DNA of 64,000 nucleotides from Ustilago trichophora. Lineage: Eukaryota; Basidiomycota; Ustilaginomycetes; Ustilaginales; Ustilaginaceae. Where the stretch lies: the NCBI GenBank assembly GCA_900323505.1, contig OOIN01000043.1:372001-436000 (forward strand), written 5' to 3'. This document shows, piece after piece, positions 41,840 to 53,940 of the stretch. Position 1 is the stretch's first letter, and every line of letters begins with the position of its first letter. The notes under the pieces are model-generated. The model worked only from the letters and a program-made list of their open reading frames with translations, was not told where the DNA came from and searched no databases. The translations under genes and the position numbers were made by a program.

Positions 41840-44800
41840 TCACATGATGATGCAGTCCGTCTTGGAGGAGACGCGACGAGACTTTTTACGCTCAATCGCA
41901 GATTGAGGTGTCGGCGTCACCTGCCCTGTGGCAATACCAGCTTTGCCAATCCTCTTGGTGGCTGGCGTGGGTTCTGGTGCACCATAGGCTACGCCAGAGC
42001 TGAGACGTCGACGGAAGCGCTCCATGGGCGGACGCTCGTTGAGCTGCTGCTCGATTGGCAGCACTGGCGTCGAGGCACCGGGTTGAGGCTGCTGCTGATG
42101 CTGCTGCGCCGAAGATCCTCTCGAGCTAGAATGGCCCATGATGATTCCGCCACCGGCGCTTGAAATGCTGCTGGCGCCGCTGATGCTGCCGTAGCTCATC
42201 GAGCTGTGTCGCCTGACACCATGCAGCGTACCATTGCCGTAAGGGCTTCGCATGGCTTCAGTGATTTCGGGAGACGGGGATGGTGAGCGCTGTCGGCCCG
42301 GGATCAACGAGATGCGACGCTTGCGAGCGACGTTCGGATCCTTGGCACCCTTGTTCCCATTGCCATTTGGAGGAGAAGGCGGTTGCCCACCTTCATTCTC
42401 CAGACTCGCTGCTGCACCAAAACCAAGCTGAGGCTGGGACTCTACCGTCGGCGACTTGGATTGGCGCTTCATGCCAAATGGGAAGCGGAAATTGATCGGA
42501 GCGGCAGCACCGTTCGCAGCACCACCCAGTACTGGAGACACAGGCGCTAGATGAGCTGCCGAGGACATCGGGCTCGTCTGATCCAAGGAAGCGCGCTGCT
42601 GGAAAAGCAGCAGCTGGGCTCGCAGATTGCAAGGCGAAGGCGCGTGGATAGCGCATCTTGCGTGGCATACGAGGCCGCACTCTTCACAGAGCACAGCATG
42701 CTTCTTGACCGGCTCGCGGCAGATCTTGCAGACAACAGCCTTGCTGAAGGTACTCTTAACAAAGGCGTGCGGCTTGGCTTCCTCGTCCGCCATCAAACCG
42801 AGATCCAACAGAGACGGGTCGCCAATGGGCGACAGCACCGTCGGGCTGATCGGCACTGGTCCAGGCGATTGGGTCATGGACTTGGATGACGTGTGTGTGG
42901 ACGCAGTGTCAAGGCTGGGTAGCGAGGAAGTGTTAGCAGGCGGGGAGGTCGTGGGAGATATGCCATTGACCTTGTCGGTGATCGTGCCAGCCGAGGACTC
43001 GGCAGGAGACGTGTTGGCACGAAGCGCTTCGAGGTCAGGACGTTGCAAAGTACGAGGAGGCGACGAAGTAGATCTTTCCATGGGGGGCTGGGCGAGGCCG
43101 GCCTCTTCCTTCTCAAACATGCGGGGATCCAATCGTCGAATGTCGGCACTGATACGGCGCAGGAACGGGACACTGTCCTGCGGTCGCAGCTCCTTGTGGC
43201 CGGACCAGACCTGTCGAATCCATTCGTGCTCAAACAGCGTCTCGGCACTTGGTCGCTTGGTGGGGTCCTTGTTGAAGCACTGCAGCAGGAGGTCGCGAAG
43301 CGCATCCGAGCACTTTTCCGGGATCGGCGGGCAGTCGTCTTCGACGATCCTGAACATGGCCGACATTGCCAGCATGTCGTAGTACGGCGGCTTTCCGGTT
43401 AGCAGCTCGATGATGGTGCAGCCAAGCGACCAGATGTCGGCAGTAGTAGTAACACCCTTGAGCTCGATGACTTCGGGGGCCATCCAGTTGGGCGTGCCGA
43501 TGGCGTCGTTCTTGTTGCCCATCTTCTTGACCGCTTTCAAGTTGAGAGAAACACCAAAGTCGGAGAGCTTGACATTGCCGTTCTTGGTAGTCAGGATGTT
43601 GGCCGCCTTCAAGTCGCAGTGCACCACGTTTTGCTCGTGCAAGTAGTTGAGACCTTCCAGGATCTTGACGACGTAGCTTGCGACGAGCTTTTCCGGAAAG
43701 TTGCCGAATGCCTTGAGGGTGTGCAACAGAGATCCGTTCTCGACATACTCGAGAATGATGGACACGACATCGGGTCCACGCACAAGACCCTCGTACTTGA
43801 CGACGCTCGGATGAGTGAGACTTTTAAGCAGATCGACCTCACCCATCAATTCTGTGACCTCGTCATCGCTGCGGCCTTCAAGCTTAATCCTCTTGACTGC
43901 GACCATCTGCCCCGAGTTGAGGTTCAGGGCGCGATAGACCGATCCGAACTGACCACGGCCAATGCAATTGCCCAACTGGTAGGTGACATTTGGCTTGCCC
44001 GCTTCGGTGACCACCAGCTTGTGCTTGGGACCCGTGGCATCGCGGCTGCCTCTGGTAACGGCTGATCCATTCTCATCCGTGGTGAGACTGCCGAGTGTAT
44101 TTGTATAGATGGAGCCGATCTCCGAATCGAAGCGGCTGCGCGAGGTCGAGATGAAGGAACGCTCATCAACCGAAGGATCGGGTGAGCGTCCGCTAATGGA
44201 TGTCGGTCGGTTCAGCAAGGGCAGATGCAAATCGGACGAGTAGCGCATGTGTCGGAACTGAGGGCGCGAGCTGACTTTGGGTGAGCTGCCGGTGCCGTTG
44301 GTGGTGATAGATGGGCCTGATGCCAAGGAGAATGAGTCAACGCTGCCTGCATTCATCGAGAGGTGGCGCGCCATCCTGCGAGCACCCGGAGAGTCATTGG
44401 CTCCGCGAGGGAAAGGCACACGGCCCGAAGGAGATGCGTCTGACTCGCCAGTAGACTGTGCACCGAGATTGAGCAGCGACTCACGGGAAGGGTTGAGCAG
44501 CGATGGACCAGGATAGAGTCGCGCACTGTGTCGTCGAGTCGGAGCATGTCGCGAAGGGCTGCCCGACGAAAAGAGGTAATCGTCGAGGTTCTCGGTGGAT
44601 CCGATCACCGCCCTCGGAAGCTGACCGAGTGCAAGTTCTTGGCTGATGCGCTTCTGAGATGTGCTGCGAGCCAAAGGTGGTGGCTTGGCAGAAAATCCTT
44701 TACTGGACTTGTCTGACTCGCTGCTGCCTCTCCTTCCCTGGCCCCTCTCCATTGATACTGATTGGGTGCTGGAGAACGAGTCGGCAGTGGGCAAGACATC

Positions 44801-46870
44801 GCCATTGGTGGTGACGCCATCTTCGGGCTCCTCGGCAACGCCGGTCAGACTGATGGCAGACTCGCTCAGCTTGCGATCGCGGTATGGCATACGGCCATCC
44901 TCGTCGCCATTGTAGCTGTTTTGCTTGACCGAGTCAGCAAATGTGATAGAAGAACCTTTGGGCTTTGCGTGCCCAAGCTCAATGGACCGACGCTTGGAAT
45001 CCGTGAACGATGTGTCAAAGCGTGCAGAGTCGGACCTGCCCATGAGAATGCGCTCTGCCTCGCGTCTGTTCTGCTGGATGGTCAGCATGGTCCGTTTCGG
45101 GGTGTCCTCGTTCAGAGACAGCTCCGAGCTGTTGTCGATGCGTTCGAGATCACCATTGCCCGCCGAGAGCAGCTTACGGTCCTGTGCACGTGGTGTGGAA
45201 GGTGGCGTCATCGAAGTGGTCCTTGGCTCGATCTTGATGGCGTTGGCACGGGCCGCTGCCACCTTGGAATTGCGCTTGACCATCTTTTCTGCTGCTTGAA
45301 GCGTGTGGACCACGCGAAGCAGACCTTCGACTGTGCCGTCAGTAAGGTCGAAGCTCTGGAAGAGGTCCTTCGAGCGCAACCCGAGGTGATCGCGCGCTGC
45401 TCTCAGAAATCTCGAGATGTTGTCGGCCTTGACCCACTCGAGATCTCGACGATCGATGCGGTCCACACTGCCGGACCTGAGACGATTTGCCAGCAAGCAC
45501 AGAAGGACGCCATCGGCGATGCTGTGCCAGAAGCGCGATGCTTCGACGCTGGGGTCTTGAGCTTCAACATTCATCTGCGAAACGAGCGCGGAGATGCGTT
45601 GCTTGTCAAGACCTCGTTCCGGCTCAGCAAGACGACCGAGCTCGCGGATCATAAAGGAGCGCGCCTTGCGAATGCTTTCGAGCGCGGCTTGAGGCGATGC
45701 CAGATCGGACATGCCGAACGATGCATCGGTAGCGGCAGAAAGTGATGTGAGGTTGCTCTCGGACAGGAACGTGGTACCAGATCCAGCGGTCGCGGCACTG
45801 GTTTGGCTGCGCTGCGCCGAAACTTGAGTCGAGGAATCTGCCGTCGCAGTGCTGGCGTCATCGTTGAAAAAAGTCGCTCGATCCTGTTCTGCCTGACCCT
45901 TGCGAGAAGACTCGCCTTCTTTGCGACTGCGTCGGAACCAGGTGCCTCCAGAAGACTTGGTTTGGACTGGCGTGGACTTGGCAGTGGAAGGTCGAGACTC
46001 GATGTCCTTGGATGGACTGAGTGTGTCGGTGCTCATGTTCTGCTTGGTCCAAGAAGAACAAGTTGTCGATGAATCTGCGCTGCGGAGAGTAGCATTGCTC
46101 TGCTTGCGGGAGCGGTGCTCTTCAGGAACTGCCAGCGAGTGTGAGCTCTCGTTGTGGGAATCGACGGCGCTCATGGCGGCGCCAAAGCTCGCATAGGCCA
46201 AGCCCGGCTTGACTCCCGTGTAGGGCGATGCACTGTTGGTTCGGCCGTGAGACGCGGTCTGACCTTCGCTGCCTGCGCTGGACATGGCATCGTTGGACTG
46301 AGTTCGGGAGTTGCGAACCAACTTGCGCAAGAAGGACGGATCATGCGTGTCGAGCATTGGGTCGGAAGCGAGATGAAGCTCTGGGGTGGAGAGGGAGGCG
46401 GCTTCCAGATTGGTGAGATGCTGGTTGCGAGTTGCTTTGCTTCTACGTTCGGCTGACTTTTTGTGTGCCAGAGAGCGTGTGGGCGAGCCGGGTGGTGACC
46501 GAGGCAATGGTACGCCTAGACGAGCAGGCGACTTGGTGGGCGAGGCATTAGATGCAGACTGTGATGGGGTCACCGAGGACGTAGACGATCGACCTATCGA
46601 GGCGACCGAAGAATTGGCGGTAGACTCGTCTTCAATGTTGTAGACGCGGCGATGTGGGATTGAGGGTGACTGTTGCGACCCACGCAGGCGAAATGGTGAT
46701 GAAGGCGACGAAGGCGAAGGAACTGACTTTTGAGTACGGAGAGATCGACCATTGGCCAGGCTCGGATCGGCGAATGCAGCTGGCGGTAATCGATGCGCCT
46801 CGGCTGAACGGTGATCCATGTTGACGAAATCCGGAGCCGATGGCAGGATGGTCGCTGTTACCGCAGCCAT
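41840..46870 (-). CDS. CDC7/CDC15/SepH-like protein kinase with CH, C1 and CaaX elements
   Basis: A single exon encodes 1676 residues from MAAVTATILPSAPDF. After a disordered N-terminus comes a calponin-homology-like domain (about 440-525): RFWHSIADGVLLCLLANRL, DNISRFLRAARDHLG, DLFQSFDLTDG. The STE-type kinase domain lies at about 963-1222: GRGQFGSVYRALN, VAVKRIKLEG, HCDLKAANIL, DFGVSLNL, GTPNWMAPEVIELKGV, ADIWSLGCTIIELLTGKPPY. It is closest to S. pombe Cdc7, S. cerevisiae Cdc15 and Aspergillus SepH, which act in septation and mitotic exit signalling. A C1-type zinc finger follows (about 1368-1416, HAFVKSTFSKAVVCKICREP and HARCAIHAP). The protein ends TDCIIM, a CaaX box with Cys1673. A 169-nt 5'-UTR intron is likely upstream. 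Confidence 0.9.
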   Translation of the reverse strand: MAAVTATILPSAPDFVNMDHRSAEAHRLPPAAFADPSLANGRSLRTQKSVPSPSSPSSPFRLRGSQQSPSIPHRRVYNIEDESTANSSVASIGRSSTSSVTPSQSASNASPTKSPARLGVPLPRSPPGSPTRSLAHKKSAERRSKATRNQHLTNLEAASLSTPELHLASDPMLDTHDPSFLRKLVRNSRTQSNDAMSSAGSEGQTASHGRTNSASPYTGVKPGLAYASFGAAMSAVDSHNESSHSLAVPEEHRSRKQSNATLRSADSSTTCSSWTKQNMSTDTLSPSKDIESRPSTAKSTPVQTKSSGGTWFRRSRKEGESSRKGQAEQDRATFFNDDASTATADSSTQVSAQRSQTSAATAGSGTTFLSESNLTSLSAATDASFGMSDLASPQAALESIRKARSFMIRELGRLAEPERGLDKQRISALVSQMNVEAQDPSVEASRFWHSIADGVLLCLLANRLRSGSVDRIDRRDLEWVKADNISRFLRAARDHLGLRSKDLFQSFDLTDGTVEGLLRVVHTLQAAEKMVKRNSKVAAARANAIKIEPRTTSMTPPSTPRAQDRKLLSAGNGDLERIDNSSELSLNEDTPKRTMLTIQQNRREAERILMGRSDSARFDTSFTDSKRRSIELGHAKPKGSSITFADSVKQNSYNGDEDGRMPYRDRKLSESAISLTGVAEEPEDGVTTNGDVLPTADSFSSTQSVSMERGQGRRGSSESDKSSKGFSAKPPPLARSTSQKRISQELALGQLPRAVIGSTENLDDYLFSSGSPSRHAPTRRHSARLYPGPSLLNPSRESLLNLGAQSTGESDASPSGRVPFPRGANDSPGARRMARHLSMNAGSVDSFSLASGPSITTNGTGSSPKVSSRPQFRHMRYSSDLHLPLLNRPTSISGRSPDPSVDERSFISTSRSRFDSEIGSIYTNTLGSLTTDENGSAVTRGSRDATGPKHKLVVTEAGKPNVTYQLGNCIGRGQFGSVYRALNLNSGQMVAVKRIKLEGRSDDEVTELMGEVDLLKSLTHPSVVKYEGLVRGPDVVSIILEYVENGSLLHTLKAFGNFPEKLVASYVVKILEGLNYLHEQNVVHCDLKAANILTTKNGNVKLSDFGVSLNLKAVKKMGNKNDAIGTPNWMAPEVIELKGVTTTADIWSLGCTIIELLTGKPPYYDMLAMSAMFRIVEDDCPPIPEKCSDALRDLLLQCFNKDPTKRPSAETLFEHEWIRQVWSGHKELRPQDSVPFLRRISADIRRLDPRMFEKEEAGLAQPPMERSTSSPPRTLQRPDLEALRANTSPAESSAGTITDKVNGISPTTSPPANTSSLPSLDTASTHTSSKSMTQSPGPVPISPTVLSPIGDPSLLDLGLMADEEAKPHAFVKSTFSKAVVCKICREPVKKHAVLCEECGLVCHARCAIHAPSPCNLRAQLLLFQQRASLDQTSPMSSAAHLAPVSPVLGGAANGAAAPINFRFPFGMKRQSKSPTVESQPQLGFGAAASLENEGGQPPSPPNGNGNKGAKDPNVARKRRISLIPGRQRSPSPSPEITEAMRSPYGNGTLHGVRRHSSMSYGSISGASSISSAGGGIIMGHSSSRGSSAQQHQQQPQPGASTPVLPIEQQLNERPPMERFRRRLSSGVAYGAPEPTPATKRIGKAGIATGQVTPTPQSAIERKKSRRVSSKTDCIIM

Positions 46871-48360
46871 AGTAGAGACGGCGTAAAGCCTGGTGTTGAG
46901 CCAAAGGCAAGTGTGTCGGGGTTCTGAGGGAGATCCCGTGAAGAGGTTCAAATGGTCTCCATCCCTGCCCGCGCGGGCTGTAGCTTAGGCGTGCGAAAGG
47001 GGAGTCGGTGCAGCCGGAGGAAGGAAGAAGCCTGCCAAGAAGAACAAGTAGTGTCAGCTAGCTTTGTCCCGCTTTCCAGTTGGAAGCTCCAGAGAGGGAC
47101 AGCAGCTGATCTGCAGGCAAGGCACTGATGTGCTACTGCAAGCTGAGGTTGGCTTCCGACCCTGAAGTTGGAAGGCTGCCGGTATCCAATCGAAACTTAC
47201 TGTGTGATGACGCGATGTTGCTGTCTGCGGAGCCAAGCTCAGAGTTTGAGGACCGGAGAAAAGGGCAATGCAGAGAGAGGGCAAAGTGTGGCCTTGCGTC
47301 TCTTCGTTGAAGGAGACAAAGTGTCGAGATAGAGAATCTGAACCCTTGCTTCCGCCACCAACCCTGTCGTCTGTCGAGCCAAGTCGATCAATCGAATACA
47401 CGGGCGATCTAGATCTGAAACTTGAGAGCAGAAGGGGCTTAAGCAGTGTCGCAGAGCTGAAATGCAGTTCCGCCGGATTCCAAGCTCGACTTGAGAGCTC
47501 GAGGTGGGATGCCTTTTCAAGATGAGCGTGGTCGGTCAATCCGAAAATAAGCTTAGCCTTTCAAATGGACTTCGCTTCTAACTTTGGGCTTCGGAAGGAT
47601 AAAGATAAGCTCGACGTACTGAGGCGTACCTTGAGTGACCCTTTTCGGCGACTAGTCAAGTCAAATCACAGCTGAAGCAACAGACGATTGGATCTGTCGA
47701 TGTGCTGACTGTGAGTCGAGATTGGGGAATCGCAGCAAGGCAGAGTCAGAATGCTGACAGCTGAGCGATTGACCGTGGATAGTTGAGGTGGCGTGAAGCG
47801 TGTGGCTGCTAGATGAGATATATGCGAACGATGAGGGTAGCGAGATAGATGGTAAGGAGGGCGCTGTATGCCGATGATGATGGGATGTCGCTGGAGATGG
47901 TCGAGCGTCGAGCTACAACGATATGGATGGCAAGTCTGACGGTGCTGTCCGAGAGAGCAACGACGAAGGGACGGCTGCGGTTGAGCTCGAGCAGTGTCGG
48001 AAGCAATGCGCTGCGATGCAATGATGTTCGACTGCGGTGTGAGGTGAAGATGCTGGATGTGACCACGCCAAAGGTAAAGATAGGGTATAATGGTCGGATG
48101 GGAGGGTACGGTAGGGAAGGGAGCCAAATAGGCACTGAGGGATAGTGATGGTGAGAGGAGCAGGAGCAAGAGCAGGAGGAGAGACCGGAGCGAACGGTCA
48201 GACTGCGTTTTCGGCTCTTCCGAAGGGCTTACAAGACCTGGGGTCGTGAGAGGTTGAGGTTGAGGTTGTAGAGGGGGGAGAGAGAGTTGAGGGGACCGTG
48301 AAGGAGAATCAAAGGATGGCAAAAGAATGTGAGGGTGTGTGTGTGTGTGTGTGATGCTTG
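46871..48360 (-). other. leader and promoter of the CDC7-like kinase, with a 5'-UTR intron
   Basis: On the minus strand a donor GTAAGT begins at 47200 and a CTGAC branch motif precedes the acceptor TTGGCAG at 47032. This is a 169-nt intron in the probable 5' UTR, and its acceptor lies 161 nt before the ATG. Farther upstream the minus strand is CT-rich, as in other leaders here, with a GT run at 48335-48352. Open frames in this stretch look like chance. Confidence 0.6.
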
Positions 48361-50889
48361 CCAAAAAGCTAAGCCCGGTTGACTCTAGCAGCTACAAACT
48401 ACTTCTGCAAAGAGCTGGTTAGCAGTATGCTTAGCCCCAGCACGCTCCTGTTCCAGGTTTTGGTTCGGGATGATCCCAAGAGACGAGGGAACAGCAGAGA
48501 AGAGGGAGGGATTTTCATTTCATTGTGTTGCAGGTGGAGCAACACTCTCTTCGTGGGCTGCGATTCCACTCGTCTCGTCTCGACTCAGATTCGACGCGAG
48601 GCACTAACACAACAAGCACACAGGGTGACCCCCCGGAAAGCGTCCTCCTCTCGTCTCAGGCTGCAACATTTTTCCCGAACACGCTTCACACAGGGGCCGC
48701 GCGCCTACACCCACAAATTTTGCACCAGAAACTCTGGGCATTGTTTTCCAAGCATCGGTTGTCTGGCAGACCAACACCAAAACAACATTCACCATTCAGG
48801 GTGCAGCAGCAGCTCACCTCCTCTAACGAAATGAAATCTTATGGGCCAAGAAAATAAAAAAAAAATTAAAATACAAACATAAAAAGCGACCTCTCCTTCC
48901 TCAAGAGTAGAGAACGAGATTCAGAGGGCCACAGGCCCAAGTCAAAGCGAGTGTGTATGCAAAGCCGGATCATTGATTGCAACCCTGCTGCTGCCAGCAA
49001 CGGATCAACTAGGCCGTCTATCCGGAAAGACAACTACATGACCTTGCCAATGCACATTATCGACCATGCCGCTTGCTATCCTTTCATCTCGTGGTCTCTG
49101 CTGGGTGTTCAAATGCAACGCAGTGTTCGCATCAACCCGAGAACGATGTCTTGGCTGCACTGATATGCTTTGCTGCCGTCTCATCTCGGTCAGTTCGTGC
49201 TAGTCAAGGTTTTCTTTGCTGCTGCGGCTTTGAAACCCGGATTGACCGTGAGCACGGCTGTTTGGATATTGACTTGACCGATCTGAACGTTCGATTCCAG
49301 CTCTATTCTGAGATGAAGCTTCTCTTGCGCATCATCTGACGAGCTCATATCAACGATGACGACAGACCTTATCTGTGCAAGATGGTGTCACTATTCGCAC
49401 TCTGATCGCCGGTCTATCTCTCTTGGCGCGAAACACGAACCGACGGCGGCGTTGAGTCGCCTGTGGAGCCCCCCTCCGCATTGTCCCGTCGACAGCTCTA
49501 CTCTTGGTAGACTTGAGAGAGTTGCGACCCCTGTCGTTGCGATAAAGTTAAGGGCTGTTCGCTTTTGAGGTCGCTGAGCCTCGCTTCGCGGATTCGTTGC
49601 CCACAAGCGCGTGGTTTGGCGCCTGTAAAAACGCACGCTTGCGAATTACATATGTAGTTAGCCCGGCACCGGTTGGATGCAGTTGGCGCTTCGGTAGAGA
49701 AGGTGTTTTTTTTTTGTCAGCTCATGATCTCAGGGTGCAACTCGGCTATATCTGACAACAGACGCGGTGGAATCGGTCACCACCACCAGCACTGCGCCTC
49801 TGTGATGCGATTGAGGGACATATCACGATGCTTGATTATGTGCCATGCTCGGTCGTGGACCATGCAAATGGCAGAAGGTATGGCAGAGAGGAGGAGCTGT
49901 CGCGAGACGGGACCCGTCAGCATGCACACGGGGGCACACGCGGGGGCCTCCGTCGAGAGGTCCGTGATCTGGCCGGTAATACTGTGTAACTCGCAGTGAA
50001 CACAGTAGTATGGCAAAGCCAGCGACAACCCCTGAAATGATGAGCCGCTATGCCAAGGACGGTTGGGTCGACGCTGTCTGTTGGCTCTCAAGCAAACGTG
50101 ACAGATGGCCCAAAGTATCGCGAGTAAGTGAAACGCGAGCCGCTGCAGGGTCGATTTTTCTTTCGAAGATCTCGCAACGGCCAAGCTCAAACGTGACGAG
50201 CATCGTTTCCGCGGCTACACTTCTACAGTAATGCCAGGACATGAGATTCATACCGTGCTGTACAGACGCTGCAGACTGCATACTGCACATTTTGGCGCCA
50301 TCTCCCTCGTCACGCATGGCAGCCATGTCGGAGAGTCTCCGATAGCAAGTCTACAGTACTCTTTTCAAGGCTGGCAACAGCTGATTTTGAATCCTCTCGC
50401 AGTGCCACGTTCTCGTGTTACCTTTGCTTACCCTCTTGATGTCGAGCACAGGGACCACACACTCTTGACTGACACATGGCTGCACCCACCTTATTGGCGC
50501 TTAGCCCGGCGCCATCAGATTAGAGACAGTTCAGGAAATCGTCATGAAGTTGTTGTCATCGGCTTGGTGACAGCCGCACAAATCCTGGATGAAATTCGCC
50601 GATGTACCACCTACGTAAGCTGCACATGTCTAGCGACAACAACGTTGACAATGCACGTTGTTTAGCTATAGTCGATAGGCAGCTTCAATTTGCGCTTGAA
50701 TACGAGGAGTCGCTGGGCTGAGCCGCCGAGCAGGTCTACGCCCACACACAACTGTTTTTTGGTCTCGCGGAGGAGCAACGCGCATGCATGTCGTCGGCAA
50801 TCGCGAATTCTCCTCGAGTCCGCTTGCTGAAATGCGCACGTTTGCAACGAGTGTATGCTGTACTGTACAGTCTTGTGTGCTTGTCGGCC

Positions 50890-50909
50890 ACCTGCCAGAA
50901 ATGGCAGGT
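50890..50909. other. perfect 8-bp hairpin with GAAA loop
   Basis: ACCTGCCA, loop GAAA, TGGCAGGT. On the plus strand RNA this is a GNRA-type tetraloop. No RNA family was recognised around it. Confidence 0.6.
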
Positions 50910-53900
50910 CTCACAAAAATTTCGCTTTGGATGCGTGACAGGGCAATGCCGCTTGCTGCATTTTCACTGCTGCGATCAGCCCACCTTCCGTCTTCCATCC
51001 AGACGGATTCGGTCCTGTCAACTTCTGCGATGCGCTTGTCGAGCACATGCCCTCGTCAAGCTCTTGTTAAAATCCCCCTAGCTTGTATCTTAGCCCTTTC
51101 GTCATCTTGGGCACATGGATGTAAGAACCAGATGGTGCAAACAGCAAAGTTGCCTAACAAAAGTCAGGGGCCAACTCGGCGCTAAAGATAGGCGGACCAA
51201 AAAAAGAAAGATTGGTACAAAATGCAAAATGCGCTTCGCGATCTCTGGCCCCATGCTTTGACATTCTCTTGGGAAAGTCCTCGCCTCCAAATTTTACATG
51301 AGCTCAACCTGGATCCCGTTGACAGATCCACACACAACGGCCTTGTCATCATCAAACTTTTGTCGTTCCGAACAGTCGCTTCGTCTTTGCAGAATCAACT
51401 CCGTCTGAATGACTGAGAGGTGCCCGATATACAAATACTGCTGACCCACCATCCCGTAGGACTGAAGATCGATACGGCATTATCGGACGAAGGCGTTCTC
51501 GACTTGCTTTACACGATCGCGGTACAGTAACATCTGAGCCGAGCTTAGACAAAGGTATTAGCTCCGACGCGATTGCGACCAACACGGTCTAGGGCGTTGT
51601 TTCGAAAAATTGGGTCAGAAGCTCTACCATCAGGAAAGCCGAGATGAGCGAGTGGAAGGTATACGACACTGTCAAGAGGGTCTGGACTCGAAACCGAGGA
51701 GGACTGAAAAGGCGAGGAAGGCCGGTAAGTGTTTGGCGGATGCAAGACAACGTCACTGCATAATAAAAAATAAATAAAAAAAAAAAATATTGAGGGAAAT
51801 GCATCGGAGCCAGTCTGATATGATTCCGACGGGTTCGTCAAGCCATCCCGATGAGTGATGGAGAGCCCCTTCCCAATGATGCTGCGTTGCAAAAGATTGA
51901 GGGCTGCAATGAGCAAAGCATCGGCAAGGCCGGGCTCGCAGCCTTGATGAACAGCCGAACAGAAAAGCGAGTGAAATGCATACAAATTGCACCGCACCTT
52001 CTTTTTGGTCGGTTCTGCCGAAATCGTACAGCACAGCTCTGCACTGCACACCAGCAGTGACACGATAAGAGAGTGTGTGTACAGTAACAGCAGCGTTCTA
52101 ACGAGAAGTTGTGATAAGCAAAGGGTATCCGATGGAATCTCGCACCGACTCTGTTTGCGCACACCATCAGTTCGCACAGGAGACGGAGGCAACGGAGGCA
52201 ACGACCGGAGTCCCGCTGTAGGTGGACTTACTTCCAGTTTTGCTGAGATCGAAAGTATCGGTGAGCATCAAAGCATAACCAGCGAGGAGGAGGCAAAGGA
52301 TTTCAAGGTAGGGGCACACTTCCACGTTCGCTTCGTTGCCGAAGAAGAACGTGTGGAGAAAAAAAAGTCTCAGGCGGTCGCATACCCGGAATTCTTTTCT
52401 TGACCCCGAGGTGCCCTTGATGGAGGCAGAGGCCAGATATCTCGACAATGCCCTGTCGTTGCTGGCAAAGGCTCTGCCATGCTCTGTTCTGGTAGTGACT
52501 GCGCGATTGCTCGATGTTCGTCGTTTGTGAGAGGAAGGCCTGGCTTGACACATTTTCAAGAGAAGGTCCAGCAGAGCGCTTGTGCGAGGACATGTTCCAG
52601 TCCATTGGACTCGTCTCGTCTCGAGAGGCGAGACATGCCAGGGTCCAAAAGACTCTCGATTGTTGGCATTGACTTGGTATTTGGTGATTCAATAATGTGT
52701 CTCGCGACCAGCTCTTGGCGATACCACAAAGAAAAACAAGCAGGGCTGTCCGTCCGCCCATCTAGCTACATCAACAGTTCGACGCAAGGGAAGCTCCAAT
52801 CGTGCTCCGTCGCCCGTCTACGCCCGGTTCTACAGTTGGCTGTCTTTGTCTATCTCATTATGGTCTGATGTGTCAGCACTTGGCGTCGATGCCAACGATC
52901 GCATGCCAGTGGGCTTGGCTTGGCTTTATGTGGCTACCAGAACCGGATCTCACCAACTCGCCCACTTGGCTGAGATGAAGATTGCACCGACATCACGGGA
53001 CGCTTCATATGGTCACGTCGGCGCCACACCAGCCACTGTCATCATCGGGTGCGGCAAATTGAGGGGCTCCAGGCGATATAAAGACAAAGAGCAACGTAGC
53101 CGAAAGTGAGTTGCTGCCGGAGCGCTCGAGCGACACATCACAAACGCCATTTGGTGTCGATTTGCTTTCCTCGCGCCATCGCATTGCACGTCGCTTGCAT
53201 GAACAGAGGCCCGGCATGAGTCAAAAAGGAGATAAAGAGAGAAAAATATGGGTGGAAAACGTGAGCTCCCATTTACCCTGGCGTTATTGTTGTTTCTGTG
53301 GGGCTACTCTAAGCAGCAGCAGCAGCATTCTGCGAGGAGACCCTTGTCTCAGCAAGTGGACCCTGACCGGCCTACTCTACTGTATCCGAGACGGATCGAA
53401 AGAACGAGAGAAACCTGTCGCGCGCTTACTCGCGACCCCACGGTCACAAACAATACCTCTCTGTCTCTCTCTCTCTCTCTCTCTTTTGAAATGACAGTCT
53501 CTTTCTGTAAGCTGTGGGATAAGAGAAACAGCAAATATATGGGTCTGCCAACAGGGTCACTTTTCGAGCGGAGAAGACACGGACAAAAGGGAATGAAGTC
53601 CATCGACAGCCATCGAGACCGGTCAAGTGCTCCACCAAGTACCACTCGCAATGCGTTCGGCTAAGCCATATCTCATCCTCCGTCTAGGCGCGGCATCTGT
53701 CGGTTGACAGGCTGAGGCATCTTTGTAAACAGTTCAGAGTAGCATTTCGTCCTTTGATCCCTCGCCCCACTCCCTCACGCACTCGCCCCCACTAGACTAC
53801 ACCCATACTTTGTTCAAAGACGCTAGACATGTACCTTCCGATCGCCAAGTCGGAAGAGCCGTCCTTGCCAAAGTCAGATCGCTCTTCGCAGCTCCGCCCT

Positions 53901-53940
53901 TCCGCTCTCCCGCAATCCTCTTCTAGTCCCTTAGCCCTTG

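Noticed and set aside
47666..48364. 232-codon minus-strand frame upstream of the CDC7-like kinase
   Set aside because: Low-complexity Ser/Leu/Pro/His text from CT- and GT-rich DNA; probably leader or promoter.
51759..51792. AT-rich patch as a replication origin
   Set aside because: Resembles the yeast ARS consensus only with mismatches, and that consensus is not valid for smut fungi.
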